DNA of 64,000 bases from Blastopirellula sediminis (lineage in GTDB: Bacteria > Planctomycetota > Planctomycetia > Pirellulales > Pirellulaceae). Positions 1 through 8,007 of the stretch are shown in pieces. The stretch is from assembly GCF_020966755.1 (NCBI RefSeq), contig NZ_JAJKFT010000010.1, forward strand, positions 806,001-870,000. Reading direction: 5' to 3'. The notes under the pieces were generated by a model, which worked only from the letters and a program-made list of their open reading frames with translations, ran no database searches and had not been told where the DNA came from. Numbering within the stretch: the first letter of the stretch is position 1; each line of letters starts with the position of its first letter. Position numbers and translations under genes: made by a program.

Positions 1-402
1 CGGCGCGGAAAACTACTCGACCAGCCGACCGTCTTATCGGATGGAGACCTGATCCAGTTGGGGCGAAGCGTCGTCCTCAGCTTCCAGAAACGGCATCCGC
101 TGAGCGCCAGCGCGGTCCTGCGACTGGAAAGCTCGCAGCGGACCGAACCGGCCGCCGATGCGATCGTGCTGATGGCCGAAACCTGCATCCTGGGCCCCAA
201 GGGTTGCAACCATGTGGTCTGCGGCGGTTGGAAACAGGATGTGGTATTGTACAAGCAGGGAGAGGGGCTTCATGTCCGCTCTCCTGGCGCATTTCAAGTG
301 AACGGCGCCGCGGTGAAAAACAAATCGCCGCTGGTCGCCGACTGCTCGGTCCAGGGAGAAGACTTTTCGTTTTATCTGGAACGACTGGCCGCCAGCGCGT
401 GA
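1..402 (+). CDS. C-terminal part of an FHA-domain protein (5' end outside window)
   Basis: The frame is open from the first base, and 133 residues are visible before the stop. The start of the visible part has the pattern L-S-D-G-D-x-I-x-L-G, followed by a beta-rich stretch with F-Q at its end; this is how the second half of an FHA phosphothreonine-binding domain usually looks. A second beta-rich stretch follows, with V-N-G near its end, so a second degenerate FHA-like fold is possible. The gene lies about 160 bp upstream of a Ser/Thr kinase on the same strand. That suggests a kinase-partner role (inference). The N-terminus, and so the full architecture, is not visible. Confidence 0.6.
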   Translation, partial: RRGKLLDQPTVLSDGDLIQLGRSVVLSFQKRHPLSASAVLRLESSQRTEPAADAIVLMAETCILGPKGCNHVVCGGWKQDVVLYKQGEGLHVRSPGAFQVNGAAVKNKSPLVADCSVQGEDFSFYLERLAASA

Positions 403-559
403 CCGAGAGCGCGGCGAGACGCGGGGAACGTCTCTGACGGCCGAATTGCGGGGAAACAATTCGATGCGCGATGACGCAGCGACGATAGAGCCGGAAGAGG
501 AGCAGCGGCACACAGCCGACCTCTCTCCGCAGGCCAATCATCGCCCGCGAGGGGGAACG

Positions 560-2494
560 ATGAAATTTACCTATGCCAGCGGATCGAAGCCGTTAGAGGG
601 CTTCACCATTAAACGAGGCGTCGGCGCCGGGGGCTTCGGCGAAGTCTTCTACGCGCTAACCGACTCCGGCAAGGAAGTCGCCCTCAAACATATCCAACGC
701 AACCTCGACATCGAGATGCGCGGGGTCAAGCATTGCTTGAACCTGAAGCACCCGCATCTGGTCGCGCTCTTCGACATCAAGTTTGACGACGCCGGCGAAG
801 GCTGGGTCGTCATGGAATACGTCCGGGGCGAAAACCTGAAGGAAATCCTCGATCGTCGCCCCAGCGGCCTGCCGCCGGAAGAAGCGATTCGCTGGTTCCG
901 TCCGATCGCGGCCGCCGTCGGCTATCTGCATGACCATGGCATCGTTCACCGCGACCTGAAGCCAGGCAACATCTTTAACGACGCCGGCACGATCAAAATC
1001 GGCGACTACGGCCTCTCCAAGTTCATCTCGGTCAGCCGCCGTAGCGGACAAACCGAAAGCGTCGGGACGTTCCACTACATGGCGCCCGAGATCGGCAAAG
1101 GGGTCTACGGCAAAGAGATCGACATCTACGCCCTCGGCATCATGCTTCATGAGATCCTGACCGGCCATGTTCCCTTCGAAGGGGAAAGCAGCCAGGAGAT
1201 CATCATGAAGCACCTGACCGCCGAGCCTGACCTGCGCGGCGTGCCGGAGCCGTTCCGCTCGACGATCGCCAAGGCGCTGGCGAAAGACCCGGCCAAACGA
1301 ACCGGCACCGTCGAAGAAATGCTGGCCAACCTCGGCCTCTCGAAAAACGAGACGGTCGTCGAGTCGCTGCATGACGACGTCAAGATCGAACGTCCCCGAC
1401 AATCGGCGCCGCAAGCCGAAGATCCGATCGTTCCGCCGCTCAACAGCGCCGAACCGGACGAGCCGGTCGCTCGTGCGATCTCCGGCGGGATGCGTTCGCT
1501 GAATGACTGGTGGAACAACGACAACATCAGCTTGCTGCCGAAGATCTTGGTGCTGGTTCTCTGCTCGGTCGCGCTGATCGCCAACCTTGGTTGGTTGATA
1601 CCGCTCGGTCTGTTGGCAGGGGCCGCCTACATGGTCTATCTGCTCGGCCGGACGATCTACCTTCACATGAACGACACGCCGGCGAAATCGTCGGCGACGC
1701 AATATTCGACGTACCATCCGGTGGTGATGACGCGCAAAGAGCGCGCTCAGGAAAGGCGAACGCAAAAGATCAGTCGTCGTGAGCGCGAACGGAACGCGCT
1801 CGCCGCGATCCCGCTCGACCTGCGGATGAAAAGCCTGGTCGGCTCGTTCCTGGTTAGCGCCGTTTCGGCGGCGGTGATCTCGCTGCTGGCGCTGATCTTG
1901 GGAGGAGTCTCGCTTGAAGCTGCGCCTGCGACTTGGGCGCCGCTCTTCGGCTGGTTGACCGTGATGACGATCTGCGGTTCGTGGAGCGTCCTGTTGGTCG
2001 GCAAACTTTGGGAACGGAACGAGGGGGATCCTTGGCTTCGCCGCTTCGCCATGGTCGGCGTCGGCTTGACCTTGGGCCTGATCGGCTTCGCCGCCGGCAA
2101 CGCGCTGTTGCTGGAGATGCCTGCCCCGGGACAAGGGGCGGTCACCGGTTGGCATGAAAACCTCGACCTCCGCGATTGGTTCGAGACCCTAAAACGAGGC
2201 CCGTCGCTAACCACGTTCGCGATCGTCTTCGGCGCCCAGTTCGGCTTGCTCCGCTGGTGGCGTCAGGCCGATCCGCTCCGCAAGACGCGACTTAGCCTGT
2301 GGACGCTCGCCGTTACGGTGATGACCGCCGCGCTGATCAACTACTTCACCCCGTTCATTCAGCCATGGGGCCTGATCCTGGTCGGGGCGATCTCGCTGGT
2401 CGTACAGATCTCGGCGCCGTGGTACAGCCCGCAACAGCGCGAAGCGCTCCGTCATCAACAACAAGCGCTCGCCGAAACCTCCGCTTCGGCGTAG
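560..2494 (+). CDS. Membrane-anchored Hanks-type Ser/Thr protein kinase
   Basis: 644 residues. The kinase domain fills about residues 14-275: glycine loop GAGGFGEV (22-29), Lys43 in VALK, HRDLKPGN (130-137), and APE (175-177). The metal-binding DFG is DYG (149-151), a tolerated variant, so the enzyme is probably active. About eight hydrophobic segments follow from residue ~330 to the end, so the cytosolic kinase is fused to a large polytopic membrane part. I chose the ATG at 560 because GAGGGGGA sits just upstream and the kinase homology begins 12 residues later; the frame is open back to 446, with an in-frame ATG at 464. It sits between an FHA protein and three microproteins, ahead of a sigma factor, which suggests a phosphorylation-controlled envelope pathway (inference). 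Confidence 0.93.
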   Translation: MKFTYASGSKPLEGFTIKRGVGAGGFGEVFYALTDSGKEVALKHIQRNLDIEMRGVKHCLNLKHPHLVALFDIKFDDAGEGWVVMEYVRGENLKEILDRRPSGLPPEEAIRWFRPIAAAVGYLHDHGIVHRDLKPGNIFNDAGTIKIGDYGLSKFISVSRRSGQTESVGTFHYMAPEIGKGVYGKEIDIYALGIMLHEILTGHVPFEGESSQEIIMKHLTAEPDLRGVPEPFRSTIAKALAKDPAKRTGTVEEMLANLGLSKNETVVESLHDDVKIERPRQSAPQAEDPIVPPLNSAEPDEPVARAISGGMRSLNDWWNNDNISLLPKILVLVLCSVALIANLGWLIPLGLLAGAAYMVYLLGRTIYLHMNDTPAKSSATQYSTYHPVVMTRKERAQERRTQKISRRERERNALAAIPLDLRMKSLVGSFLVSAVSAAVISLLALILGGVSLEAAPATWAPLFGWLTVMTICGSWSVLLVGKLWERNEGDPWLRRFAMVGVGLTLGLIGFAAGNALLLEMPAPGQGAVTGWHENLDLRDWFETLKRGPSLTTFAIVFGAQFGLLRWWRQADPLRKTRLSLWTLAVTVMTAALINYFTPFIQPWGLILVGAISLVVQISAPWYSPQQREALRHQQQALAETSASA

Positions 2495-2518
2495 CGACCA
2501 ACAACCGGTCCACTCATC

Positions 2519-2638
2519 ATGGCAGCAGAACCAACCTGGGCAATGAGCGTTTTATTACTCCTAGGAATCGGCGGTGCGTTGGCCATCATTGCGATCATCG
2601 CCGTGATCGTCATCGCCGCCGTGTCGCGGCGCAGCTAG
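2519..2638 (+). CDS. 39-residue single-span membrane microprotein 1
   Basis: ATG start 24 bp after the kinase stop. The product is a short polar N-terminus ending in W-A-M-S, one ~25-residue hydrophobic helix rich in Ile, Ala and Val, and a basic tail S-R-R-S. This predicts a single-span protein with its C-terminus in the cytoplasm. It has the same size and plan as the next two small genes, and the three are packed head to tail. No family is recognised. The case for it being real rests on tight spacing, membrane-like composition and the threefold repetition of the design. Confidence 0.6.
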   Translation: MAAEPTWAMSVLLLLGIGGALAIIAIIAVIVIAAVSRRS

Positions 2639-2654
2639 GAAGGTGGCCGCGGTG

Positions 2655-2777
2655 ATGGGAATTGGTTTGCAAGAGTTGATCGTCATCGGCATTGTCCTTA
2701 TTTGTCCCGCGACGATCGCACTCGGTGTGATCGCGGCCGTTATTTACTTGGTGAAAACGCCGCAGCGTCGAGATTAG
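2655..2777 (+). CDS. 40-residue single-span membrane microprotein 2
   Basis: ATG start 16 bp after the previous stop, with AGGAAGG upstream. The N-terminus M-G-I-G-L-Q-E-L-I-V-I-G matches the third microprotein (M-A-F-G-I-F-E-L-L-I-I-G) at most positions. One hydrophobic helix follows and a basic tail K-T-P-Q-R-R-D ends it. Translation probably continues from the kinase/microprotein 1 message. Function unknown; see the finding on the trio. Confidence 0.65.
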   Translation: MGIGLQELIVIGIVLICPATIALGVIAAVIYLVKTPQRRD

Positions 2778-2805
2778 TTCCACTTCTTTCTTTGGAGAAG
2801 CCACC

Positions 2806-2925
2806 GTGGCATTTGGAATCTTCGAACTTCTGATTATCGGCGGTATCGTCCTGGGGATGGCCCTGGCGGTCGTCGGCCTGGTCGTTGTCATGGCGGCGGT
2901 GTTGAGTCGTTCGCCGAAGAACTGA
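2806..2925 (+). CDS. 39-residue single-span membrane microprotein 3
   Basis: GTG start preceded by TTGGAGAAG at a good spacing. The product has the F-G-I-F-E-L-L-I-I-G start, one hydrophobic helix and the tail S-R-S-P-K-N. It is a clear relative of microprotein 2 and similar in plan to microprotein 1. A strong bulged hairpin (2939-2977) lies just downstream, before the next gene. Function unknown. Confidence 0.62.
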   Translation: MAFGIFELLIIGGIVLGMALAVVGLVVVMAAVLSRSPKN

Positions 2926-2938
2926 GTTTTTTAGCGCG

Positions 2939-2977
2939 TAGCGCCAAGATTCGCCTCTGAGCGGCGAATTGGCGCTA
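2939..2977 (+). promoter_or_regulatory. Intercistronic bulged hairpin
   Basis: The arms 2939-2955 and 2963-2977 pair over about 15 bp with a 2-nt bulge and a 7-nt loop. No T-run follows, so it does not look like a classic terminator. It may protect or process the mRNA between the microproteins and the next membrane protein (inference). Confidence 0.4.
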
Positions 2978-2996
2978 GAGACGCAGTAGTCCACCA

Positions 2997-4052
2997 ATGG
3001 GATCAATCATGTCGCCGGCAATCCAACTCGCTCAGTCCGTCGCCTGGTTGGGGCAAATGCAGCAGCCGATGCCAGGCCCCGCCGAGACTCGCATGATTCC
3101 ATTGGCCTTCCTGTTCCTGCTGGGGCTGTTGGCTTTCGGTTTTCTGGCAGGCCTGCTGGCGACCATTTTTGGCCGCTGGAAGGTTCTGGCCGCCCTCTTG
3201 CTGTGCGGCGCCTTTGGACTAGTCGGCATGGTACTGGTCGCCTACTTGGCTCTTCCGGTCCGTGTCGAGCACGCTGAGGTCACCAGCTACTACGACGCAT
3301 CGCCGCAAGTGGCGGATACGAATATCGCCTATGGACCTGCCCCAAAGGTAAGCCCGGCGCCGCCGATCGAACTTCCTCCGCCCGCTTCCGCCGGCGATTC
3401 TTCCGCCACCAACGCGACGCTTGTCAAAGCGGTTGGGGGCGCCCTGTTTGACGCCTTCGTTAAACCGGCCGTCGACTCGGCCGTCGACGCTGGCGCCTCG
3501 AAGATCATTCCGCCGGGACGTCCGGAATGGGTCGATCAAGAGCCGGAGTCGCGCGACGGGGTCGACTACGTTTCGATCTCGACCGGCCCCTACACCAGCT
3601 CGACCGAGTGCTACAAAGTTCTGAAATCGCTTACCAACGAAGCGGTGCAGGAACAAACGGCGCGCCTGCTGGGGAGCGAAACCAAGGCCGCCCGCGTGCC
3701 GCTCGACGAGCAGTTCATCGCCGACCACATTTATTTGCAAACCTACAAAGAATCGCTCGACACCACCGTTGGCCCGATGCAGCAATGGCACGCCCATCTG
3801 CAATTCAACGATCAATATCGCAGCGAGGTCGAGCGCCGCTGGATGCAAGTGCAGCAATCGACCCGTTTGACCTATGCTGGCGCTCTGTTCGCCGGCGTTC
3901 TGGCGGTGCTGAGCATTCTTTACGGGGCCCTTTCTTACAATGCGGCGACCGGCGGACGGCACCAGGCAAGGTTGCAGACGGTCGCCGGGGCGGCGATACT
4001 GGGGGTAGTCGGTGGGGCGATCCTGCTGACGCAATGGTTCCCGCCGGTTTAG
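2997..4052 (+). CDS. Four-span membrane protein of unknown function
   Basis: 351 residues. Two hydrophobic spans lie near the N-terminus (about 33-54 and 60-82) and two at the C-terminus (about 292-312 and 328-347). Between them is a soluble region of ~200 residues that begins with a Pro/Ala-rich linker (ASPQV...SPAPP). A second ATG at 3009 is equally possible; neither has a strong ribosome site. It belongs to the same run as the kinase and microproteins and precedes the sigma factor by 67 bp. No domain is recognised; the central soluble region is probably extracytoplasmic (inference from topology). Confidence 0.8.
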   Translation: MGSIMSPAIQLAQSVAWLGQMQQPMPGPAETRMIPLAFLFLLGLLAFGFLAGLLATIFGRWKVLAALLLCGAFGLVGMVLVAYLALPVRVEHAEVTSYYDASPQVADTNIAYGPAPKVSPAPPIELPPPASAGDSSATNATLVKAVGGALFDAFVKPAVDSAVDAGASKIIPPGRPEWVDQEPESRDGVDYVSISTGPYTSSTECYKVLKSLTNEAVQEQTARLLGSETKAARVPLDEQFIADHIYLQTYKESLDTTVGPMQQWHAHLQFNDQYRSEVERRWMQVQQSTRLTYAGALFAGVLAVLSILYGALSYNAATGGRHQARLQTVAGAAILGVVGGAILLTQWFPPV

Positions 4053-4119
4053 TCGGCGCAGCGAACGTCCCCAAGGGCGGCTGCGGCGGCGCACACGGCC
4101 GCTCCTCTTACCGTCCAAA

Positions 4120-4776
4120 ATGCCGCCTATGTCTGAGGTTTCTGAAACCGACGTTCTGCTGATCGATCGGATTCGCACCGGCGACGCTGACGCGTGGACC
4201 GATTTAATCGGCCGCTACGAAGGTCGCTTACTCGCCTTCGCCGAAAGTCGTTTGCGTCGTCGTGCGCCTAGCGAAGACGTCGTGCAAGAGACGTTCATCG
4301 GCTTCCTGAACAGCTTGCCCAACTACGACGGGAAACGCTCGCTGGAGAGCTACCTCTTCGCGATCTGCGCTTACAAGCTGACCGACCACCTGCGCCGCGA
4401 AGGTCGCCGTCCGACGTTGCCGATTCATTCGAGCGGAGAAGGTTCGAGCGACAACTGGGAGCTCCCTGGTCCGCAGCGCGCCGCGTCGAGCATCGTCCGT
4501 AGCGGCGAACGTCGCGACCTGGAAGAAGCGGCCCTGGTCGAAGCGATCCAAGGCCAAATCGAACATTGGCGCAGTCGCGGCGACTGGGTGAAGATCCAGT
4601 GCCTGGAGTTGCTGCTGGTCCGCGGCTACGCCAACAAAGACGTGGCCGATCTCCTCGGCCTGACCGAACAGAACGTCGCCAACTACAAATTCGACTTCCT
4701 GGCGAAGCTGCGCGCGGCGGTGCGTAAACAAGGCCTCAACGAGGAGATCTTCCCAGAACTTTACGCATCCAACTAA
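4120..4776 (+). CDS. ECF-like RNA polymerase sigma factor
   Basis: 218 residues. Region 2 spans about residues 12-85: D-A-W-T-D-L-I-G-R-Y-E, then E-D-V-V-Q-E-T-F-I-G-F, then Y-L-F-A-I-C-A-Y-K-L-T-D-H-L-R-R. A polar linker of ~60 residues follows, then region 4 as a helix-turn-helix (Y-A-N-K-D-V-A-D-L-L-G-L-T-E-Q-N-V-A-N-Y) near the C-terminus. An alternative ATG lies at 4129. The neighbours are a membrane kinase upstream and a putative zinc-type anti-sigma protein downstream (5626), so activity is probably controlled by signals at the membrane (inference). Confidence 0.9.
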   Translation: MPPMSEVSETDVLLIDRIRTGDADAWTDLIGRYEGRLLAFAESRLRRRAPSEDVVQETFIGFLNSLPNYDGKRSLESYLFAICAYKLTDHLRREGRRPTLPIHSSGEGSSDNWELPGPQRAASSIVRSGERRDLEEAALVEAIQGQIEHWRSRGDWVKIQCLELLLVRGYANKDVADLLGLTEQNVANYKFDFLAKLRAAVRKQGLNEEIFPELYASN

Positions 4777-4884
4777 GATCCGCTCACTTACCGCGAATAG
4801 TCACCCATGCGGTAGTCGTTGCCCGGCAAACGCAACGTCGCCGCTTCTCATCATCGCACCTAATCAAGATCCCCGGGGGAAATC

Positions 4885-5592
4885 ATGAGCACTGCTGACG
4901 TCGCCAACCGTTACACCTTGCGCGAATTTGTCGAACAAACCCGCCAACGAGATCGCGGACAGGGAATCTTCGAAATGGAGAGCCCGCGTCTGCTGGAAGT
5001 CAATCTGAACGGGATGATCTGGACCAAGATGGGCTCGATGGTCTCCTACTTGGGGAATATCAAGTTCGAGCGGGAAGGGGTCTTTGAAAAAGGGCTTGGC
5101 GGCTTCTTGAAGAAAGCGGTCACCGGCGAAGGCGCCCGGCTCACCAAAGCGACAGGGCGGGGGAAGCTCTATCTGGCCGACTACGGCAAGAAGGTGCAGA
5201 TTCTCAAACTCGAAAACGAAGCGATCGTCGTCAACGGGAACGACATCCTCGCCTTCGAGCCGACCGTCGACTGGGACATCAAAATGATGAAGCGGGTCTC
5301 GTCGATGCTCGCCGGCGGCCTGTTCCAGGTTCACCTGCGCGGCACCGGCATGGTCGCGGTCACCACCCACTACGAACCGCTGACGTTGGTCGTTACGCCT
5401 GATTGCCCGGTCTACACCGACCCGAACGCGACGGTCGCGTGGAGCGGCAGTCTAGAACCGAGTTTGCGGACCGACGTCTCGCTCAAAACCTTCTTCGGTC
5501 GCGGCAGCGGCGAGTCGTTCCAGATGGAATTCCGCGGGAACGGCTTCGTCGTCATTCAACCGTTTGAAGAGGTCTACCACGTCGAAGGGTAG
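4885..5592 (+). CDS. AIM24 / TIGR00266-type beta-prism protein
   Basis: 235 residues with a GGGGGA ribosome site 5 bp upstream. The sequence shows the AIM24 family pattern: an early strand ending L-N-G-M-I-W-T-K-M-G-S-M-V-S-Y, a central Gly/Lys-rich part, and G-R-G-K-L-Y-L-A-D-Y-G, L-A-F-E-P-T-V-D-W-D and F-R-G-N-G-F-V-V-I-Q-P. The bacterial function of the family is not settled. Here it sits between a sigma factor and a probable anti-sigma protein, which points to the signalling cluster (inference). It is cytosolic, with no signal peptide. Confidence 0.85.
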   Translation: MSTADVANRYTLREFVEQTRQRDRGQGIFEMESPRLLEVNLNGMIWTKMGSMVSYLGNIKFEREGVFEKGLGGFLKKAVTGEGARLTKATGRGKLYLADYGKKVQILKLENEAIVVNGNDILAFEPTVDWDIKMMKRVSSMLAGGLFQVHLRGTGMVAVTTHYEPLTLVVTPDCPVYTDPNATVAWSGSLEPSLRTDVSLKTFFGRGSGESFQMEFRGNGFVVIQPFEEVYHVEG

Positions 5593-5625
5593 CCTTCACG
5601 CGCTATTCAGGAGAAACTGTCGTTC

Positions 5626-6033
5626 ATGACGCGACCTATCAGCAAAACCGATCTCGAAGCCTATCTCGACGAGGCGCTCCCCGCCGAGCGAATGGCCGAA
5701 ATCGAAGAGACGCTGCGCAAGCAGCCGGAACTCGCCGAACAGCTTTCGCAAATCAACGGACGTCGAGACGCCGGCGTCCACACGATCGGCGAGATCTGGC
5801 GGCGGCATCGGCTGACTTGCCCCAGTCGCGAAACGCTCGGCAGCTATCTCCTGCAAGTCCTCGACGATGAAGAAGCGGCCTATATCCAGTTTCATCTCGA
5901 CACGGTCGGCTGTCGCGTCTGCCAGGCCAACCTGCAAGACCTCGCGTCGCAGCAGGACGCCAAGTCGGAAGACGCCGCGCCGCGCCGGCAGAAATACTTT
6001 CAGTCGTCGGTGGGACGACTGAAGAAAGAGTAG
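5626..6033 (+). CDS. Putative zinc-binding anti-sigma / zf-HC2-like protein
   Basis: 135 residues, with CAGGAGAAA upstream. The N-terminal ~45 residues form an acidic helix pattern (D-L-E-A-Y-L-D-E-A-L-P-A-E-R-M-A-E-I-E) like the start of planctomycete anti-sigma proteins. Near residue 92 is H-L-D-T-V-G-C-R-V-C-Q, an H-x6-C-x2-C arrangement typical of zinc anti-sigma domains, with a further Cys at L-T-C-P-S. There is no membrane span, so any sigma binding would be in the cytosol. It ends the 560-6033 run. Role inferred from motif and position only. Confidence 0.65.
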   Translation: MTRPISKTDLEAYLDEALPAERMAEIEETLRKQPELAEQLSQINGRRDAGVHTIGEIWRRHRLTCPSRETLGSYLLQVLDDEEAAYIQFHLDTVGCRVCQANLQDLASQQDAKSEDAAPRRQKYFQSSVGRLKKE

Positions 6034-6040
6034 GCGCATA

Positions 6041-6073
6041 AAAAAACCGCCGGCATGGCTGGACGCCGGCGGT
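6041..6073 (-). terminator. Rho-independent terminator of the lipoprotein gene
   Basis: ACCGCCGGC (6046-6054) pairs with GCCGGCGGT (6065-6073). On the minus strand the stem is followed by a run of T, so it ends the leftward 6104-6544 transcript. It also lies just after the rightward cluster and may serve both. Confidence 0.85.
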
Positions 6074-6103
6074 CGCGACTATTGGCGGATCGTCGCAGAT
6101 TCT

Positions 6104-6544
6104 TTATAGCTGAAAGTCGGCGGTCGTCGTTCCGTCGGCCGTCACTTCGATCTCCATACTGCCGTCAATCGCTTTGGCCGGCAATTGAAGCGGCGGCTTC
6201 TGGGCGGCGGCCGGATCATCTTCCGAACGCTCTTCCATGCGGACGCGGATCACGACTTTGTGTTTGCCGATCAGCGCGCCGTCGCGCGGCTCGTCGTCGG
6301 TGGTTCGCAGCGTATATTTTCCGGCGGCGTCGGTGACTCCCATCGAACCTTTGCCCGCCTCCAGCTTGCCGGTCTGCGGCATGAAGCTGACGACCAGGTT
6401 CGCCTGCGGTTTTCCTCCGACGGTGACCGTTCCCGAAACGGGAGCGGTCGGTGCGCCTCGCGCGCCGCAGCCGACCAGCGCCGGCGTGCAAGTCGCCAGC
6501 GCTAACAGCAGCAGGGCGCCGTGGTGAATTCGTGATTGTTTCAT
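6104..6544 (-). CDS. Secreted lipoprotein with carboxypeptidase-regulatory-like beta-sandwich
   Basis: 146 residues from the ATG at 6544. A hydrophobic signal is followed by the lipobox L-V-G-C and a G-A-R-G start of the mature protein. The mature part, P-V-S-G-T-V-T-V-G-G-K-P...V-T-D-A-A-G-K-Y-T-L, is the typical start of the carboxypeptidase-regulatory / transthyretin-like fold. Small lipoproteins of this kind are commonly found next to DUF1559 genes in planctomycetes, as here (98 bp downstream of one). Probably attached to the cell envelope; function unknown. Confidence 0.85.
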   Translation of the reverse strand: MKQSRIHHGALLLLALATCTPALVGCGARGAPTAPVSGTVTVGGKPQANLVVSFMPQTGKLEAGKGSMGVTDAAGKYTLRTTDDEPRDGALIGKHKVVIRVRMEERSEDDPAAAQKPPLQLPAKAIDGSMEIEVTADGTTTADFQL

Positions 6545-6642
6545 ATTTGGTTCGCTCTTGATCGTAGCGAGGTGCGGATTCGGTTCTCGCCCTCCGCACG
6601 CCGATCCCTTCGGCATGCGGACCAGGCGACCAGGATAATGAC

Positions 6643-7575
6643 TTACAGCTGCGAAACTTCGCCTCCCCCCATCGTCGCCAGACCGGCGAAGATCGTCAGA
6701 TCAACCGTTTCCGGCACGAACGAGACCGAGCCGTCGGCTCGCGAGAAGTTGAAGCCCCCGGGATGATGCGAAGCCCACGCACGACGGCAAACGCCGATGT
6801 TGCTGGCGACCGCCGCACAGTCGTTATACTGATTCCCAATGATATACGGCTCGTTGATCACCATGCCGATGTTGTAGCCCCAGTACGAGTTGCCCCAGAA
6901 GGCGCCGCGGGCCGGTTGATCCTTCGGCTGATGGTATTCGCCGACCATCAGGGTGTTGGAAGTGCCGTCGGTAATTGAGGCCATCTTCTCAAAGCCGAGC
7001 GTCTGACTGTGCCCCGTTCCGACCGTGTGAAAAACCCCTTTCCACGAACCGTTGAGACCGCTGATCTCGGCCAGGTGATCCCAGTTCTTCGCCCCGTTGT
7101 TGCTGTAGCCTCCCATCGCTTTGTACGAGATGGCGTGCAAGTCGTAGCTGTAGCCGGACGCCGGTCGGATGATCGGCGAAGTCATCGCATCGCTCGGGCA
7201 GATGAACTCATCGACGCGCGTTCGCGCTACCGTCGCATTGGCCGACGTGTTGCAATGGGTCGTGTGGTCATATTGGTTGTACAAGTTCTGCTGCTCGATG
7301 AACGGCAAGATCCCAATGCACCAGTTCCCATAGAAGGTGTCGTTGATTTGCACGTGCCCTGACGGGAAGACCAGATAGGTGTCGTGATAATTGTGCACCG
7401 CCAACGCCATTTGCTTCAGGTTGTTGGTGCATTGCATCCGCCGGGCCGCTTCGCGGGCTTGTTGTACGGCGGGAAGCAACAGCGCGATCAAGACGCCGAT
7501 GATGGCGATCACCACCAGCAATTCGACCAGCGTAAAGCCGGCCCTTCTGCGCAGCGAATTCAACGGAAATCGCAT
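6643..7575 (-). CDS. DUF1559 protein with type IV pseudopilin N-terminus
   Basis: 310 residues from the ATG at 7575, with AAGGA upstream. The prepilin motif R-R-A-G-F-T-L-V-E-L-L-V-V-I-A-I-I-G is cleaved after Gly in this family, leaving an N-terminal hydrophobic helix. Then come P-A-V-Q-Q-A-R-E-A-A-R-R and the C-terminal H-x9-D-G signature (H-P-G-G-F-N-F-S-R-A-D-G). All are diagnostic of the planctomycete DUF1559 family, which is greatly expanded in this phylum. It probably lies at the cell surface or periplasm; function unknown. The frame is open further upstream to 7749 but without pseudopilin homology. Confidence 0.93.
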   Translation of the reverse strand: MRFPLNSLRRRAGFTLVELLVVIAIIGVLIALLLPAVQQAREAARRMQCTNNLKQMALAVHNYHDTYLVFPSGHVQINDTFYGNWCIGILPFIEQQNLYNQYDHTTHCNTSANATVARTRVDEFICPSDAMTSPIIRPASGYSYDLHAISYKAMGGYSNNGAKNWDHLAEISGLNGSWKGVFHTVGTGHSQTLGFEKMASITDGTSNTLMVGEYHQPKDQPARGAFWGNSYWGYNIGMVINEPYIIGNQYNDCAAVASNIGVCRRAWASHHPGGFNFSRADGSVSFVPETVDLTIFAGLATMGGGEVSQL

Positions 7576-8007
7576 GACGAGGTTTCCTTGTCGAGAAGAC
7601 GATAAGTAAAGATAAGAACGGAAATCGATAAGTTGACGCGTCGCATCATTGAATGGGACGGCCAGAAAAGTTCCGATCGATTGGCGCTGATTCAGATCGA
7701 GCGTTTGCGCCTTGGGCATCCTGCCGCATGCAGAAAAGTCAGCCGCCAATCCATCGCATCCACTGCGACTACAAATAGAAAATTTAGAGAATTAAACTGC
7801 AAAAATCGTCGCAATTCGGGTTTGCTCGCTGCGGAGATCCTTACTCCGTTAAATCATCGCCCGCGAAATTAGTGGACGGATGGCTCACCAACGGGACTCC
7901 ACCGACGCTCTGCGCGAACAAACTTTCGCCCAATTCGCCAATAGCTTACGGGCACAAACTCCATGCTCGTTGCATAGTTTTGTACGCGTAACGTTCGGAT
8001 ATTGAAC
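7576..8007. other. 432-bp intergenic region
   Basis: This separates the DUF1559 gene from the ABC permease, both leftward. It holds the DUF1559 promoter, which I cannot place. Short open frames on both strands lack ribosome sites and recognisable sequence. The stretch 7770-7830 is clearly more AT-rich than its surroundings. No repeat or RNA gene was seen. Confidence 0.5.

Noticed and set aside
656-2155. A 499-codon open frame antisense to the first kinase.
   Set aside because: The plus strand shows all kinase motifs; the antisense product has no recognisable sequence.
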